Positions 1 to 6,992 of a stretch of 7,767 nucleotides of DNA are shown here, piece by piece. The DNA is from an uncultured Collinsella sp. (lineage in GTDB: Bacteria; Actinomycetota; Coriobacteriia; Coriobacteriales; Coriobacteriaceae), in NCBI GenBank assembly GCA_900547805.1, contig URIE01000084.1, positions 1 to 7,767 of the forward strand, written 5' to 3'. Position 1 is the stretch's first letter. The number at the start of each line of letters is the position of its first letter. Under the pieces are notes generated by a model. That model was given only the letters and a program-made list of their open reading frames with translations, was not told the origin of the DNA and did not search any database. The position numbers were made by a program, and so were the translations under genes.

Positions 1-640
1 GGCGCACGTCGACGATCTCCATGCCGCGGTCGACGGCCTTGCACATGTCGTAGATGGTCAAGCATGCGGCACTCGCGCCGGTCAGCGCCTCCATCTCAAT
101 GCCGGTCTTGCCCGTCACGCCCGCCGTAACCAGCACATGAAAACCGACCTGCCCGTCCGGACGCGCCGGCGCCCAGCCCTCGGGCGTCTCGTCGTCCGGC
201 GTTCCCGCCGGAGCGATGGGCTCGATATCGCACTTGCTCTTGGTGATGAGCAGCGGATGGCACATGGGGATGATGTCGCTCGTGCGCTTGATGGCCATGA
301 TGCCCGCGACGCGCGCGCAGGCGAGCACGTCGCCCTTCTTGGCGCGGTCCTGCAGCACCATGGCCTGCGTCTCGGGATGCATGAGGATGGTGCCCTCGGC
401 GATGGCGATGCGGTGCGTCTCGGCCTTGTCAGATACATCGACCATGCGTACCTCGCCCTTGGCGTCCACGTGCGTCAGCTCGTCGCGGCGCGCGTCGCGG
501 GCGGACTCGGCGGCAGCACTGGCAGTCGGCTGCGCGGACGCGTCGGCGTTGCCAGCATTCGCCGCAGCCGTGACTTTGCGGGCAGACATCGCGGCCCTGC
601 GAGCGGCCTTGGTGGCATCGGCGTACCTGCTCTTGGCCAT
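1..640 (-). CDS. moaC: Cyclic pyranopterin monophosphate synthase MoaC, 3' end outside window
   Basis: MoaC acts after MoaA in molybdenum-cofactor synthesis, converting 3',8-cyclo-7,8-dihydro-GTP to cyclic pyranopterin monophosphate in the cytoplasm. I translated 213 codons from the ATG at 640-638. The family core starts at LTHVD (residue 55). It contains KRTSDIIPMCHPL (118-130, His128), GKTGIEMEALT (177-187) and TIYDMCKAV (195-203), where Asp198 and Lys201 match the catalytic pair Asp128/Lys131 of the E. coli enzyme. Two features are unusual: about 50 Ala/Arg-rich residues before the core, and a Pro/Asp-rich insertion of about 19 residues near 142-162. The E. coli protein is 161 aa; this one would be clearly longer. 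The start is supported by GGAGGA at 648-653, eight bases upstream and within the last codons of moaA; Met18 is an alternative start. The moaA stop lies four bases before, so the two genes are almost certainly co-transcribed and translationally linked. The C-terminus runs off the window edge. Confidence 0.95.
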   Translation of the reverse strand, partial: MAKSRYADATKAARRAAMSARKVTAAANAGNADASAQPTASAAAESARDARRDELTHVDAKGEVRMVDVSDKAETHRIAIAEGTILMHPETQAMVLQDRAKKGDVLACARVAGIMAIKRTSDIIPMCHPLLITKSKCDIEPIAPAGTPDDETPEGWAPARPDGQVGFHVLVTAGVTGKTGIEMEALTGASAACLTIYDMCKAVDRGMEIVDVR

Positions 641-644
641 ATGA

Positions 645-1700
645 TCATCCTCCGATTTGGGACATTAATCGTTGCGTGCCCTCAATTATCGCGTGTTCCT
701 GCGGTTTGTGGGCCACGGCATCGCGCCAAATCGAAAGTACCTGCATATCATCACCACGGCGCAGCGCCTCGCGAACCGAATACTCGGCATCGCTGAACAA
801 GCAGGGACGCACGTTGCCGTCCGCCGTCAGGCGCAGACGGTTGCAGCTCGCGCAAAAATGGTTGGACATGGCGCTAATGAAGCCGACCGTACCTGCCGCG
901 TCCGGGAAGCGCCAGTAGCGCGCGGGACCGGCACCGGCAGGAGCGTCGCTGATGTCGAGTGGCTCAAGCTCGCCCAGGCCCGCCGCGGCGGCGCCGGCAT
1001 TGATGCTGGCCCGCAGCTCGTCGCTCGGCACGGTGTCGCTCGCGTCCCACAGCTCGGGATTGAGCGCGGGCGCATGCGGGTCCACAGCGCAATGCGAGCT
1101 GGTGCGCTCGTCGCCAATGGGCATGTATTCGATAAAGCGCAGGTGGATGGGGCGGTCGACGGTCAGCCGCGCGAGGGCCGCCACATCCTGGGGCAGCGTC
1201 AGATGTGTATAAGAGACAGCCTTAACCGGCTCAAAGCCCCAAGCAAGCGCCGCATCGATGCCCGCCATGGTCTGCCCGAGCCGGCCCAGACGCGTGATCT
1301 TTCCAAAGAGCGCGGGGTCGAGCGTGTCGAGCGAAATGTTGACGCGGTCGAGCCCGGCGTCTTTGAGCTGCGGCGCCAGCTTGGGCAGCAGGGCACCGTT
1401 GGTGGTGAGCGAGATGTCCTCGACCTGCGGGATCGCGCGGATATCGCGGATGAGCGGGATAATGCGACGGCTGACCAGCGGCTCGCCACCCGTCAGGCGC
1501 ACGCGGCGAATGCCCTCCCCCGCCACCAGGCGCACAAAACGGGCGATTTCCTCGGCACTCAGAAGCTCATCGTGTGCGCGCGGCGCCACGCCGTCGGCAG
1601 GCATGCAGTAGATGCAGCGGAAATTGCACTTGTCGGTAACGGCAATGCGCAGGTAGTTGATGTCGCGGCCAAAACCGTCATGTTGCACGCGCTCGTCCAC
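645..1700 (-). CDS. moaA: GTP 3',8-cyclase MoaA (radical SAM), sequence corrupted by adaptor
   Basis: MoaA is a radical-SAM enzyme that cyclises GTP in the first step of molybdenum-cofactor synthesis. The 351-aa product has the radical-SAM cluster motif CNFRCIYC (Cys25, Cys29, Cys32), LTGGEPL for SAM binding, NISLDTLDP, the family motif RFIEYMPIGDE, and the second cluster motif CxxC-x13-C (Cys283, Cys286, Cys300) with NRLRL between. It ends in the Gly-Gly tail needed for activity in this family. The start is GTG at 1700-1698, with GGAGGG at 1705-1710 four bases upstream. Residues 161-170 (A-VSYTHLTLP) are encoded by library adaptor at 1192-1219, so that part is not genuine. The reading frame and overall length are kept, because MoaA proteins normally have about the same number of residues there. 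moaC follows after four bases. I could not identify a convincing promoter in 1701-1831. Confidence 0.95.
   Translation of the reverse strand: MDERVQHDGFGRDINYLRIAVTDKCNFRCIYCMPADGVAPRAHDELLSAEEIARFVRLVAGEGIRRVRLTGGEPLVSRRIIPLIRDIRAIPQVEDISLTTNGALLPKLAPQLKDAGLDRVNISLDTLDPALFGKITRLGRLGQTMAGIDAALAWGFEPVKAVSYTHLTLPQDVAALARLTVDRPIHLRFIEYMPIGDERTSSHCAVDPHAPALNPELWDASDTVPSDELRASINAGAAAAGLGELEPLDISDAPAGAGPARYWRFPDAAGTVGFISAMSNHFCASCNRLRLTADGNVRPCLFSDAEYSVREALRRGDDMQVLSIWRDAVAHKPQEHAIIEGTQRLMSQIGG
648..653 (-). promoter_or_regulatory. moaC ribosome binding site inside the end of moaA
   Basis: On the minus strand GGAGGA encodes the two terminal glycines of MoaA and reaches into its stop region. It lies eight bases before the moaC ATG at 640-638. 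It fixes the moaC start and indicates that the two genes are translated from one message. Confidence 0.75.
1192..1219. other. Illumina Nextera (Tn5 mosaic-end) adaptor left in the assembly
   Basis: Bases 1201-1219 read AGATGTGTATAAGAGACAG, the 19-bp Tn5 mosaic end used in Nextera kits. The nine bases before it, GGCAGCGTC (1192-1200), continue the Nextera read-1 adaptor; the match stops at 1191, where G replaces the adaptor C. A 28-base match in that order is not chance. On the minus strand it translates within moaA as VSYTHLTLP, and on the plus strand as MCIRDS, both typical of translated Nextera contamination. It is an artefact of library preparation and assembly, not a transposon insertion: there is no target duplication, transposase or second end. 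Confidence 0.98.
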
Positions 1701-1806
1701 ACGGCCCTCCCCTCGCGCAGCGATTTATTCTTCGGGAAACATAATACCCCACAAGAGAATCAAGCCGACACGCGTACGACAGGACAGGCCATTCGAGCAA
1801 GAAGGG

Positions 1807-1917
1807 CTTCCCGAGCCCATCCTCAGCATTCAAACCGTCCCAGCATTCGATGCTTTTCCTGATATTGGCAAAAAAGTCGAATGTTGGGACGGTTTAGGTG
1901 TTCGCAGGGCTCGGAAG
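1807..1917. repeat. Outer inverted repeat enclosing palindromic element copy 1
   Basis: CTTCCCGAGCCC at 1807-1818 is the reverse complement of GGGCTCGGAAG at 1907-1917, apart from one missing G. The arms surround the 64-bp element with spacers of 13 and 11 bases, so a transcript could fold into a nested two-stem structure. The left arm could instead form a local hairpin, GGGCT/AGCCC, at 1804-1818. The second element has no comparable outer pair, only a 5-bp CACCC/GGGTG match. Confidence 0.5.
1832..1895 (-). repeat. Palindromic repeat element, copy 1
   Basis: The left arm AAACCGTCCCAGCATTCGA (1832-1850) pairs with TCGAATGTTGGGACGGTTT (1877-1895) at 18 of 19 positions. The one exception would still form a G-U wobble in RNA. 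The 26-nt centre (1851-1876) is almost identical to that of copy 2, with one T/C change and one missing C. The element starts 37 bases downstream of the stop codon of the 1933-2970 gene and upstream of moaA. On the minus strand the stem is followed only by TTTG, so as an intrinsic terminator it looks weak. I recognise no named repeat family. Confidence 0.9.
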
Positions 1918-1932
1918 ACGAGCCAGACGCCC

Positions 1933-2970
1933 CTAGAGGCCGCCGTTCCAGTGCCGAATCACGAATTCCCGCAGGTCATTCTGCCGTTTCTGAAACACCT
2001 CGCTTCGGTCGCACTTGAGGCCCATAGCGAGCGCAATGGCATTCATCGCCCGATGCAATTGCAGCCGGTTGGCAAACTGGGTCCCGGTGAGGACGATCAT
2101 CCTAAAGCCCAGCGCGCTCAGCACGGTCATACGCTCCGCGTCCGACGCACTGCGCTGTTTATCGAGATGGTTCGAGCCGTTGTATTCAATCCCCGTACCG
2201 CTCGCAGGTGCATATACATCGATCTCGAAATACCCGGCCTTAGCGAGATATTTGAATTCGTTGGGAACATCGACCCGATGGTTGAGCTCAATCCTGGTGT
2301 ACCCCAGCCCGCCCTGGGAACGCTTCGCGACGACCATGATTGCGGTGGCCGTCTCCATGGGCGACCGCGCGCCATCGTGCACGCGTTTGAGCACGGCAGC
2401 CGCACGTGTAGCCCCCTGACGAGATCGGTTCTCATCGCAATAAGCGATCAAGTCGGCAACGGTATACCTCTGCCCCATCTCGATATAATCGCCTGACGCC
2501 AAATGATTCAAATGATATCGGGCGCAGATTTCATACCCATATTCCAGCTGCTCGGGCTCACTCATCCACGAGCCCGCCTGGACAAAACACATGGCCTCGT
2601 CAACCACCAAGAGACCCTCTACCACCTCGATAAGATGATCCGAGGGTATGGGCGCTCCAAACACATGGCGTCGGAGACCCGCCGGCCGAGAGCGCTCGAA
2701 ATCGAAGCTAACCAGCGTGTCAATACGATCGAGCTCCTCATACGGAATGCCAAGTGAGACCAGGTAGTCGGCAACAATCCCGACCGCCGCAGATATTCTC
2801 AGTCCCTTGGCATCGAGTCCCAATTTGGGCAGGCCCGCAGTCGGCTCCGCCTCGTTAGCAAGCGAGTCCTCATCGTATAGGCTGCTTGCTCGCGAGAGCG
2901 GCTCGGACGGGCGCGCCACGTTGTGGTACAGCCAGGCAGTCTTATGGGACAGGACGATCGGCAGGTCCAT
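1933..2970 (-). CDS. AbiEi-like / DUF559 (Vsr-like fold) protein
   Basis: The 345-aa protein resembles the actinobacterial proteins that join an AbiEi-type region to a C-terminal DUF559 domain, a small Vsr/PD-(D/E)xK-like nuclease fold. The N-terminal part has the typical VLSHKTAWLYH start (6-16), a strand and Arg-rich stretch (84-105), and a helical middle. The C-terminal domain starts near 200 with SPMET (Glu206). It continues with FEIDVYAP (Asp251), GIEYNGSNHLDK (Glu262, His268), DAER (277-280) and GFRMIVLT (288-295), matching the order of conserved acidic and basic positions in DUF559. There is no signal peptide or membrane segment, so it is probably cytoplasmic. The start is ATG at 2970-2968 with GGAGGG at 2974-2979, a rather short three-base spacing. 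No partner toxin, methylase or helicase lies next to it. It stands as a single gene between two copies of the palindromic element. Cutting activity and biological role are inferences; a solitary regulator is also possible. Confidence 0.7.
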   Translation of the reverse strand: MDLPIVLSHKTAWLYHNVARPSEPLSRASSLYDEDSLANEAEPTAGLPKLGLDAKGLRISAAVGIVADYLVSLGIPYEELDRIDTLVSFDFERSRPAGLRRHVFGAPIPSDHLIEVVEGLLVVDEAMCFVQAGSWMSEPEQLEYGYEICARYHLNHLASGDYIEMGQRYTVADLIAYCDENRSRQGATRAAAVLKRVHDGARSPMETATAIMVVAKRSQGGLGYTRIELNHRVDVPNEFKYLAKAGYFEIDVYAPASGTGIEYNGSNHLDKQRSASDAERMTVLSALGFRMIVLTGTQFANRLQLHRAMNAIALAMGLKCDRSEVFQKRQNDLREFVIRHWNGGL

Positions 2971-3069
2971 GAGCCCTCCAATGGAGTCGGATAACCAACC
3001 TTATTCCCCTGCTCTCGGATTCGCACACCTTCGCATGCAAGTTAGCGATTCCACCCGATCGGATGACAG

Positions 3070-3136
3070 AAAAACCGTCCCAACATTCGATGCTTTTCCC
3101 GATATTGGCAAAAAACGTCGAATGTTGGGACGGTTT
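3070..3136 (-). terminator. Probable terminator of the ABC exporter operon
   Basis: On the minus strand the 19-bp stem of copy 2 ends in a run of five T (complement of 3070-3074). It begins 48 bases after the stop codon of the last ABC gene. A strong stem plus a T-run fits an intrinsic terminator. The long conserved loop is unusual for one, so termination may be a secondary effect of the repeat. Confidence 0.55.
3072..3136 (-). repeat. Palindromic repeat element, copy 2
   Basis: The arms AAACCGTCCCAACATTCGA (3072-3090) and TCGAATGTTGGGACGGTTT (3118-3136) are perfect 19-bp inverted repeats around a 27-nt centre (3091-3117). Copy 1, about 1.2 kb away, has the same arms and nearly the same centre in the same orientation. 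The centre has its own weak complementarity (TTTTCC with GGCAAAA, one bulge), so nearly the whole element could fold. No flanking target duplication is visible. Confidence 0.92.
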
Positions 3137-3184
3137 GAGGCGGGGTGAGGAGCATGGGGAGTCAAAACACCGTGCTCGAGTGGC

Positions 3185-5083
3185 TTAATCCAGCTCCTTG
3201 AGGCCATGTGCTAGCTGCCAGTACTCGCCGTGCTGCGCGAGCAGTTCCTCGTGGGTACCGCGCTCGATGATGCGGCCGCGCTCCAGTACCATGATGGCAT
3301 CGGCATCGCGGACGGTGGACAGGCGGTGCGCGATCATAAACGTGGTGCGTCCGCGCATGATGCGGTCCATGCCGCGCTCGATGAGCTTTTCGGTGCGCGT
3401 GTCGATGGAGCTTGTGGCCTCGTCCAGGATGAGCACCGGCGGATCGGCCACGGCCACACGTGCGATAGCGAGCAGCTGGCGTTGGCCCTGGCTCAGATTG
3501 GCGCCGTCGGCTGTGACCGGCGTGTCGTAGCCTTGTGGCAAGCGGCGGATAAACGAGTCGGCGCAGGCGGCCTCGGCGGCAGCGCGCACCTCCTCGTCGG
3601 TCGCGTCGAGCTTGCCAAAGCGGATGTTCTGCGCAATGGTGCCGCTAAACAGGTGCGTATCCTGCAGCACAATGCCGAGCGACCCGCGCAGGCTGACCTT
3701 GGCGATGTGCTTGACGTCGATGCCGTCGTACGTGATCTCGCCGTCATCGACCTCGTAGAAGCGGTTGATGAGGTTGGTGATGGTCGTCTTTCCGGCGCCC
3801 GTCGAGCCCACAAAGGCGATCTTTTGCCCCGGCTTGGCAAACAGGTTGAGGTCCGTGAGCACGCGCGTGCCCGGCACGTAGGAAAAGTCCACGGCATGGA
3901 AGCGCACGTCGCCGGCAAGCGGGACCAGGCCGGTGACAAGCTCGGTACCGTCGGCGGCCACCGCACGGCCCGCATCGTCGACCGACGCCACGTCGTGCAG
4001 ATGCCCGTACGCACCCACGCCACGGCCCTCGGGAATCTTCCACGCCCATGCAGACTCGCCCGTCTGCACCAGCTCCACGCAGCCCTCGTCCACCTCGGGC
4101 TCAAGGTCCATTGCGGCAAACAGGCGCTCGGCACCGGCCAGCGCGTTGAGTAAGAAGTTGCCCAGCTGCGTAAACTGGTTGATGGGCATGGCCGCCTGGC
4201 GCACAAAGACCAGGTAGCTCGCGAGCGCGCCCACGTCGGCCAGGCCGTTAATGCAGAGCATGCCACCCGCGACGGCAACGATGGCGTAGTTGACGTAGCC
4301 GATTACGACGGTCATGGGCACCATGGAGTTGGCGTAGGCCTGCGCAGCGCCACCGGTACGGCGCAGCTCCTGGTTGCGCGCATCGAACCCGGCAACGTTA
4401 GCCTGCTCATGGTTAAAAACCTTGATGACCTTTTGGCCCGAGACCATCTCCTCGACGTATCCGTCCAGATCGGCGAGGGAGCCCTGCTGGGCAGCAAAGA
4501 AGCGCTTGGAGCGAATACCCGAGTAGCGCGCGTACAGCACGATGGCCGCATCGCACACGAGCGTAATAATCGTGAGCTGCCAGTTAAGGATGATGAGCAT
4601 GGCCGTGGTGCCGATCACCTGGATTGTCGCCTGAATCACGTTGGCAAAGCTGTTGTTGAGTGCCTCGGAGACCGTGTCGACGTCGTTGGTGAAGAAGCTC
4701 ATGATGTCGCCCGAGCGCGTGCTGTCGAAATAGCCGAGCGGCAACGTCTGAATGTGCGCGAACAGGTCGCGGCGGATGTCGGACACCACACGCTGGGCCG
4801 CGCGCACCATAATCTGCGAGTAACCCAGGGCCGAGAGCACACCCGCGGCGTAGATGATTGCCGTGAGGATAACCTGCTTGGCGAGCAGCTCCTCGCCACC
4901 CGTGGCAAGACCGTTGACGATAGGGCGCACCATGTAGGTGCCAGCGAGGCTCGCAATGGCTGCGACAGAGGCAAGCACGCCCACCGCGAGCAGCGAAAAC
5001 TTGGCATGGCCCATATAGCTGAGCAAACGGCGGAGCGTCTGCCCCAGATTGGCCGGGCGGGCCTGAGCAGATGTCTTAGGCAT
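3185..5083 (-). CDS. ABC exporter half-transporter, canonical-site subunit
   Basis: This 632-aa membrane protein joins a six-helix exporter domain (about 25-320) to an ATPase domain (about 390-632). It should pair with the product of the upstream gene to form an inner-membrane multidrug or lipid-type exporter. Visible motifs are Walker A GSTGAGKTT (426-434, Lys432), Q-loop Gln474, signature LSQGQ (530-534), Walker B LILDE (551-555, with catalytic Glu555) and the switch His586 in IAHRLST. It therefore supplies a full catalytic site, while its LSQGQ variant faces the degenerate site of the partner, as in TM287/TM288-type heterodimers. A linker of about 60 residues (326-390), acidic and with WAWKIPEGRG, separates the two domains. 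I chose the ATG at 5083-5081 because GGGAGGC lies eight bases upstream. A TTG start at 5134 would add 17 residues without better support. It overlaps the preceding gene by 8 bp. The substrate cannot be told from sequence. Confidence 0.93.
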   Translation of the reverse strand: MPKTSAQARPANLGQTLRRLLSYMGHAKFSLLAVGVLASVAAIASLAGTYMVRPIVNGLATGGEELLAKQVILTAIIYAAGVLSALGYSQIMVRAAQRVVSDIRRDLFAHIQTLPLGYFDSTRSGDIMSFFTNDVDTVSEALNNSFANVIQATIQVIGTTAMLIILNWQLTIITLVCDAAIVLYARYSGIRSKRFFAAQQGSLADLDGYVEEMVSGQKVIKVFNHEQANVAGFDARNQELRRTGGAAQAYANSMVPMTVVIGYVNYAIVAVAGGMLCINGLADVGALASYLVFVRQAAMPINQFTQLGNFLLNALAGAERLFAAMDLEPEVDEGCVELVQTGESAWAWKIPEGRGVGAYGHLHDVASVDDAGRAVAADGTELVTGLVPLAGDVRFHAVDFSYVPGTRVLTDLNLFAKPGQKIAFVGSTGAGKTTITNLINRFYEVDDGEITYDGIDVKHIAKVSLRGSLGIVLQDTHLFSGTIAQNIRFGKLDATDEEVRAAAEAACADSFIRRLPQGYDTPVTADGANLSQGQRQLLAIARVAVADPPVLILDEATSSIDTRTEKLIERGMDRIMRGRTTFMIAHRLSTVRDADAIMVLERGRIIERGTHEELLAQHGEYWQLAHGLKELD

Positions 5084-6920
5084 GGCACTCGCCTCCCTTC
5101 TGGGCGTCAGCTTGCGAGACGTAATCGGCGACAAGCTCCGGTTCCGCTAGCTGCGAGGCCGGGGGCGCGGGCGCGTCCTGGCTCTCCCCCTCACCCGCAA
5201 ACTCCATCTGCGAGGCGTAAATCTCCTGGTAGATGTTGTCGTACGCCAGCAGTTCCTCGTGCGTGCCCACGCCGTGGATGCGTCCGTCGTCCAGCACCAC
5301 AATGCGATCAGCATCCATGACGCTCGCGATGCGCTGAGCAATGATGATCACGGTCGTATCGGGAATCTGAGCGATATGCTCGCGGATCTTGGCGTCGGTC
5401 GCCATATCGACCGCGCTCGTCGAGTCATCAAAAATGAGCACACGCGGATGCTTGAGCAGCGTGCGCGCGATGCACAGGCGCTGCTTCTGCCCGCCCGAGA
5501 CGCCGGCTCCGCCCTGACCCAACTCACCGTCGAGCCCGCCGATGCGGTCCAGGAACTCGTCCACGCATGCCGCACGGCAGGCACGCAGCAGCTCTTCGTC
5601 GGTGGCATCGGGCGCGCCCCACTGCAGGTTCTCGCGCACGGTACCCGTAAACAGCACGTTCTTTTGCAACACGATGCCCACGGCATCGCGCAGAGCAGCA
5701 AGGTCGTAGTCGCGTACGTCTCGTCCGCTCACCAGCACGGCGCCCTCGGTGGCGTCGTACAGGCGCGCGATGAGCTGCACGAGCGAGCTCTTGCCCGAGC
5801 CCGTGCCGCCGAGCACACCCACCGTGGAGCCGGGCTCGATGCGAAGGTCGATATGCTCGAGCACGTCCTCGGCAGCATCCGCGCGGTACTTAAACGACAC
5901 GTCGCGAAACTCGACACTCCCGTCGGCCACCTCGCATACAGCCGCATCGGCAGCGGGCGCCTGGATAAGCGACCGCTCGTCAATCACCCGCGAGATGCGC
6001 TCTACACTGGTAAGCGCGCGCGTGAGCAGCAAAAACACGCTGGAAATCATCATGAGCGAGTTCATGATCAGCAGCACGTAGCTCATAAAGCCCGTGAGCG
6101 AGCCTACGCCCAGCTCGCCGGCAAGGATCATGCGGCCGCCGATCCACAGGATGGAAAGCGCGGCAACGTACATCGACAGTTGAAACACCGGCAGGTTGAG
6201 CACAGCGTTGCCAAAGGTCTTTGTGGCGGTGTGCGCAAGCTCGGTATTGACGGCGTCGAACTTGGCCTCCTCGTGCTCGGCGCGCACGTAGGCCTTGACG
6301 GCACGCACGGCGGTGAGGTCTTCCTGCACCACGCCGTTGAGGTGGTCCATCGAAGTCTGGAGCTGGCGGTAGAGCGGACTCACGCGCCAGGTGATAACGC
6401 CGAGCACGATCGCCAGCACGGGCAGGATGATCGCGAAGACCGTGGCGAGCGGGCGCGACAGTACTAGGGCATAGACCAGGCCGACGATGAGCGTCACCGG
6501 CCCGCGCACCATGGGACGAAAGCCGTTGCCGATGGCGTTTTGGATGACGGTGATGTCGGTGGTCATGCGGGTGACAAGCGAGCTGGCGTCGTAGTTGTCC
6601 AGGTTGCCAAAGGCGAGCGTCTGGATCTTGCGATACTCGGCCTCGCGCAGATTGGCGCCCAGACCCGAGGCAACGCGGGCGGATGTGCGGGCATAGCCCA
6701 GGCCCAATACCAGCGAAAACACCGCACACACCAGCATGCACGCGCCCTGCAGCAGCATGTAATTGACGTCGCCCGTGGGCACGCCCACGTCGATGATGTT
6801 GGCCATGATGACCGGGATAAACAGCTCGAGCGCCGTCTCGGCCGAGACAAAAAACACGCCGAGTATGGCATCGCGGCGGTATGCCCCCAAGTAAGAAAAG
6901 AGAATCTTGAGATTGCGCAC
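5076..6920 (-). CDS. ABC exporter half-transporter, degenerate-site subunit
   Basis: This 614-aa protein is the first gene of the exporter operon. The membrane domain covers about 15-305 with six predicted helices (for example 18-43, 55-75, 138-178 and 245-300), and the ATPase domain about 335-570. Motifs are Walker A GGTGSGKSS (371-379, Lys377), Q-loop Gln419, signature VSGGQ (474-478) and Walker B VLIFDD (494-499). Asp499 stands where the catalytic Glu is expected, and the switch position is Gln529 (IIIAQR) instead of His. These are the two hallmark substitutions of the degenerate subunit of heterodimeric exporters such as TM287. The tail after 572 is Ala/Pro/Glu-rich and looks disordered. 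The start is GTG at 6920-6918, the only good in-frame choice, since a TGA lies three codons upstream. A GGGGG run at 6931-6935 is a plausible, non-classical ribosome site. A promoter lies about 40 bases upstream. Confidence 0.93.
   Translation of the reverse strand: MRNLKILFSYLGAYRRDAILGVFFVSAETALELFIPVIMANIIDVGVPTGDVNYMLLQGACMLVCAVFSLVLGLGYARTSARVASGLGANLREAEYRKIQTLAFGNLDNYDASSLVTRMTTDITVIQNAIGNGFRPMVRGPVTLIVGLVYALVLSRPLATVFAIILPVLAIVLGVITWRVSPLYRQLQTSMDHLNGVVQEDLTAVRAVKAYVRAEHEEAKFDAVNTELAHTATKTFGNAVLNLPVFQLSMYVAALSILWIGGRMILAGELGVGSLTGFMSYVLLIMNSLMMISSVFLLLTRALTSVERISRVIDERSLIQAPAADAAVCEVADGSVEFRDVSFKYRADAAEDVLEHIDLRIEPGSTVGVLGGTGSGKSSLVQLIARLYDATEGAVLVSGRDVRDYDLAALRDAVGIVLQKNVLFTGTVRENLQWGAPDATDEELLRACRAACVDEFLDRIGGLDGELGQGGAGVSGGQKQRLCIARTLLKHPRVLIFDDSTSAVDMATDAKIREHIAQIPDTTVIIIAQRIASVMDADRIVVLDDGRIHGVGTHEELLAYDNIYQEIYASQMEFAGEGESQDAPAPPASQLAEPELVADYVSQADAQKGGECHA
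5091..5097 (-). promoter_or_regulatory. Ribosome binding site deciding the start at 5083
   Basis: GGGAGGC on the minus strand lies inside the last codons of the first ABC gene, eight bases before ATG 5083-5081. It favours this start over the upstream in-frame TTG at 5134. With the 8-bp overlap (5076-5083) it points to translational coupling, which would help keep the two subunits in equal amounts. Confidence 0.75.
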
Positions 6921-6961
6921 GAGGCTTCATCCCCCATCAAACGTTGTTCGCAAACGCACGT

Positions 6962-6989
6962 ATTATTGCGCGACCTGCGGCAGTGTCAA
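6962..6989 (-). promoter_or_regulatory. Sigma-70 type promoter of the ABC exporter operon
   Basis: On the minus strand TTGACA (6984-6989, perfect -35) and AATAAT (6962-6967, five of six to the -10 consensus) are separated by 16 bases. Transcription would start near 6955, giving a leader of about 35 bases before the GTG start. Confidence 0.75.
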
Positions 6990-6992
6990 GTA

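Noticed and set aside
1201..1219. A genuine Tn5-type transposon end
   Set aside because: It continues directly into the Nextera read-1 adaptor, and there is no second end, transposase or target duplication.
1701..1831. Promoter for moaA
   Set aside because: TATTAT (complement of 1741-1746) has no -35 at proper spacing; the nearest TTGATT is only 12 bases away. I could not support a call.
672..1862. Long plus-strand open frame opposite moaA
   Set aside because: It is an antisense shadow in GC-rich DNA, contains the adaptor-derived MCIRDS, and has no family resemblance. The minus-strand MoaA has all the expected motifs.
1832..3136. A CRISPR array or a classical insertion sequence
   Set aside because: There are only two repeats 1.2 kb apart with a gene between. 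The gene is not a transposase, and the elements are direct copies, each itself palindromic, not terminal inverted repeats of a single element.
3230..4153. Plus-strand open frame opposite the second ABC gene
   Set aside because: Antisense shadow of a clear ABC transporter; Arg/Ala/His-rich composition without domains.
5084..5134. TTG at 5134 as start of the second ABC gene
   Set aside because: It would overlap the first gene by about 59 bases. The ATG at 5083 has a strong ribosome site at proper spacing, while the extra 17 residues look like read-through.
5259..6467. Plus-strand open frame of about 400 codons opposite the first ABC gene
   Set aside because: Same reason: it mirrors a well-supported gene and its product is His/Arg-rich with no recognisable domain.
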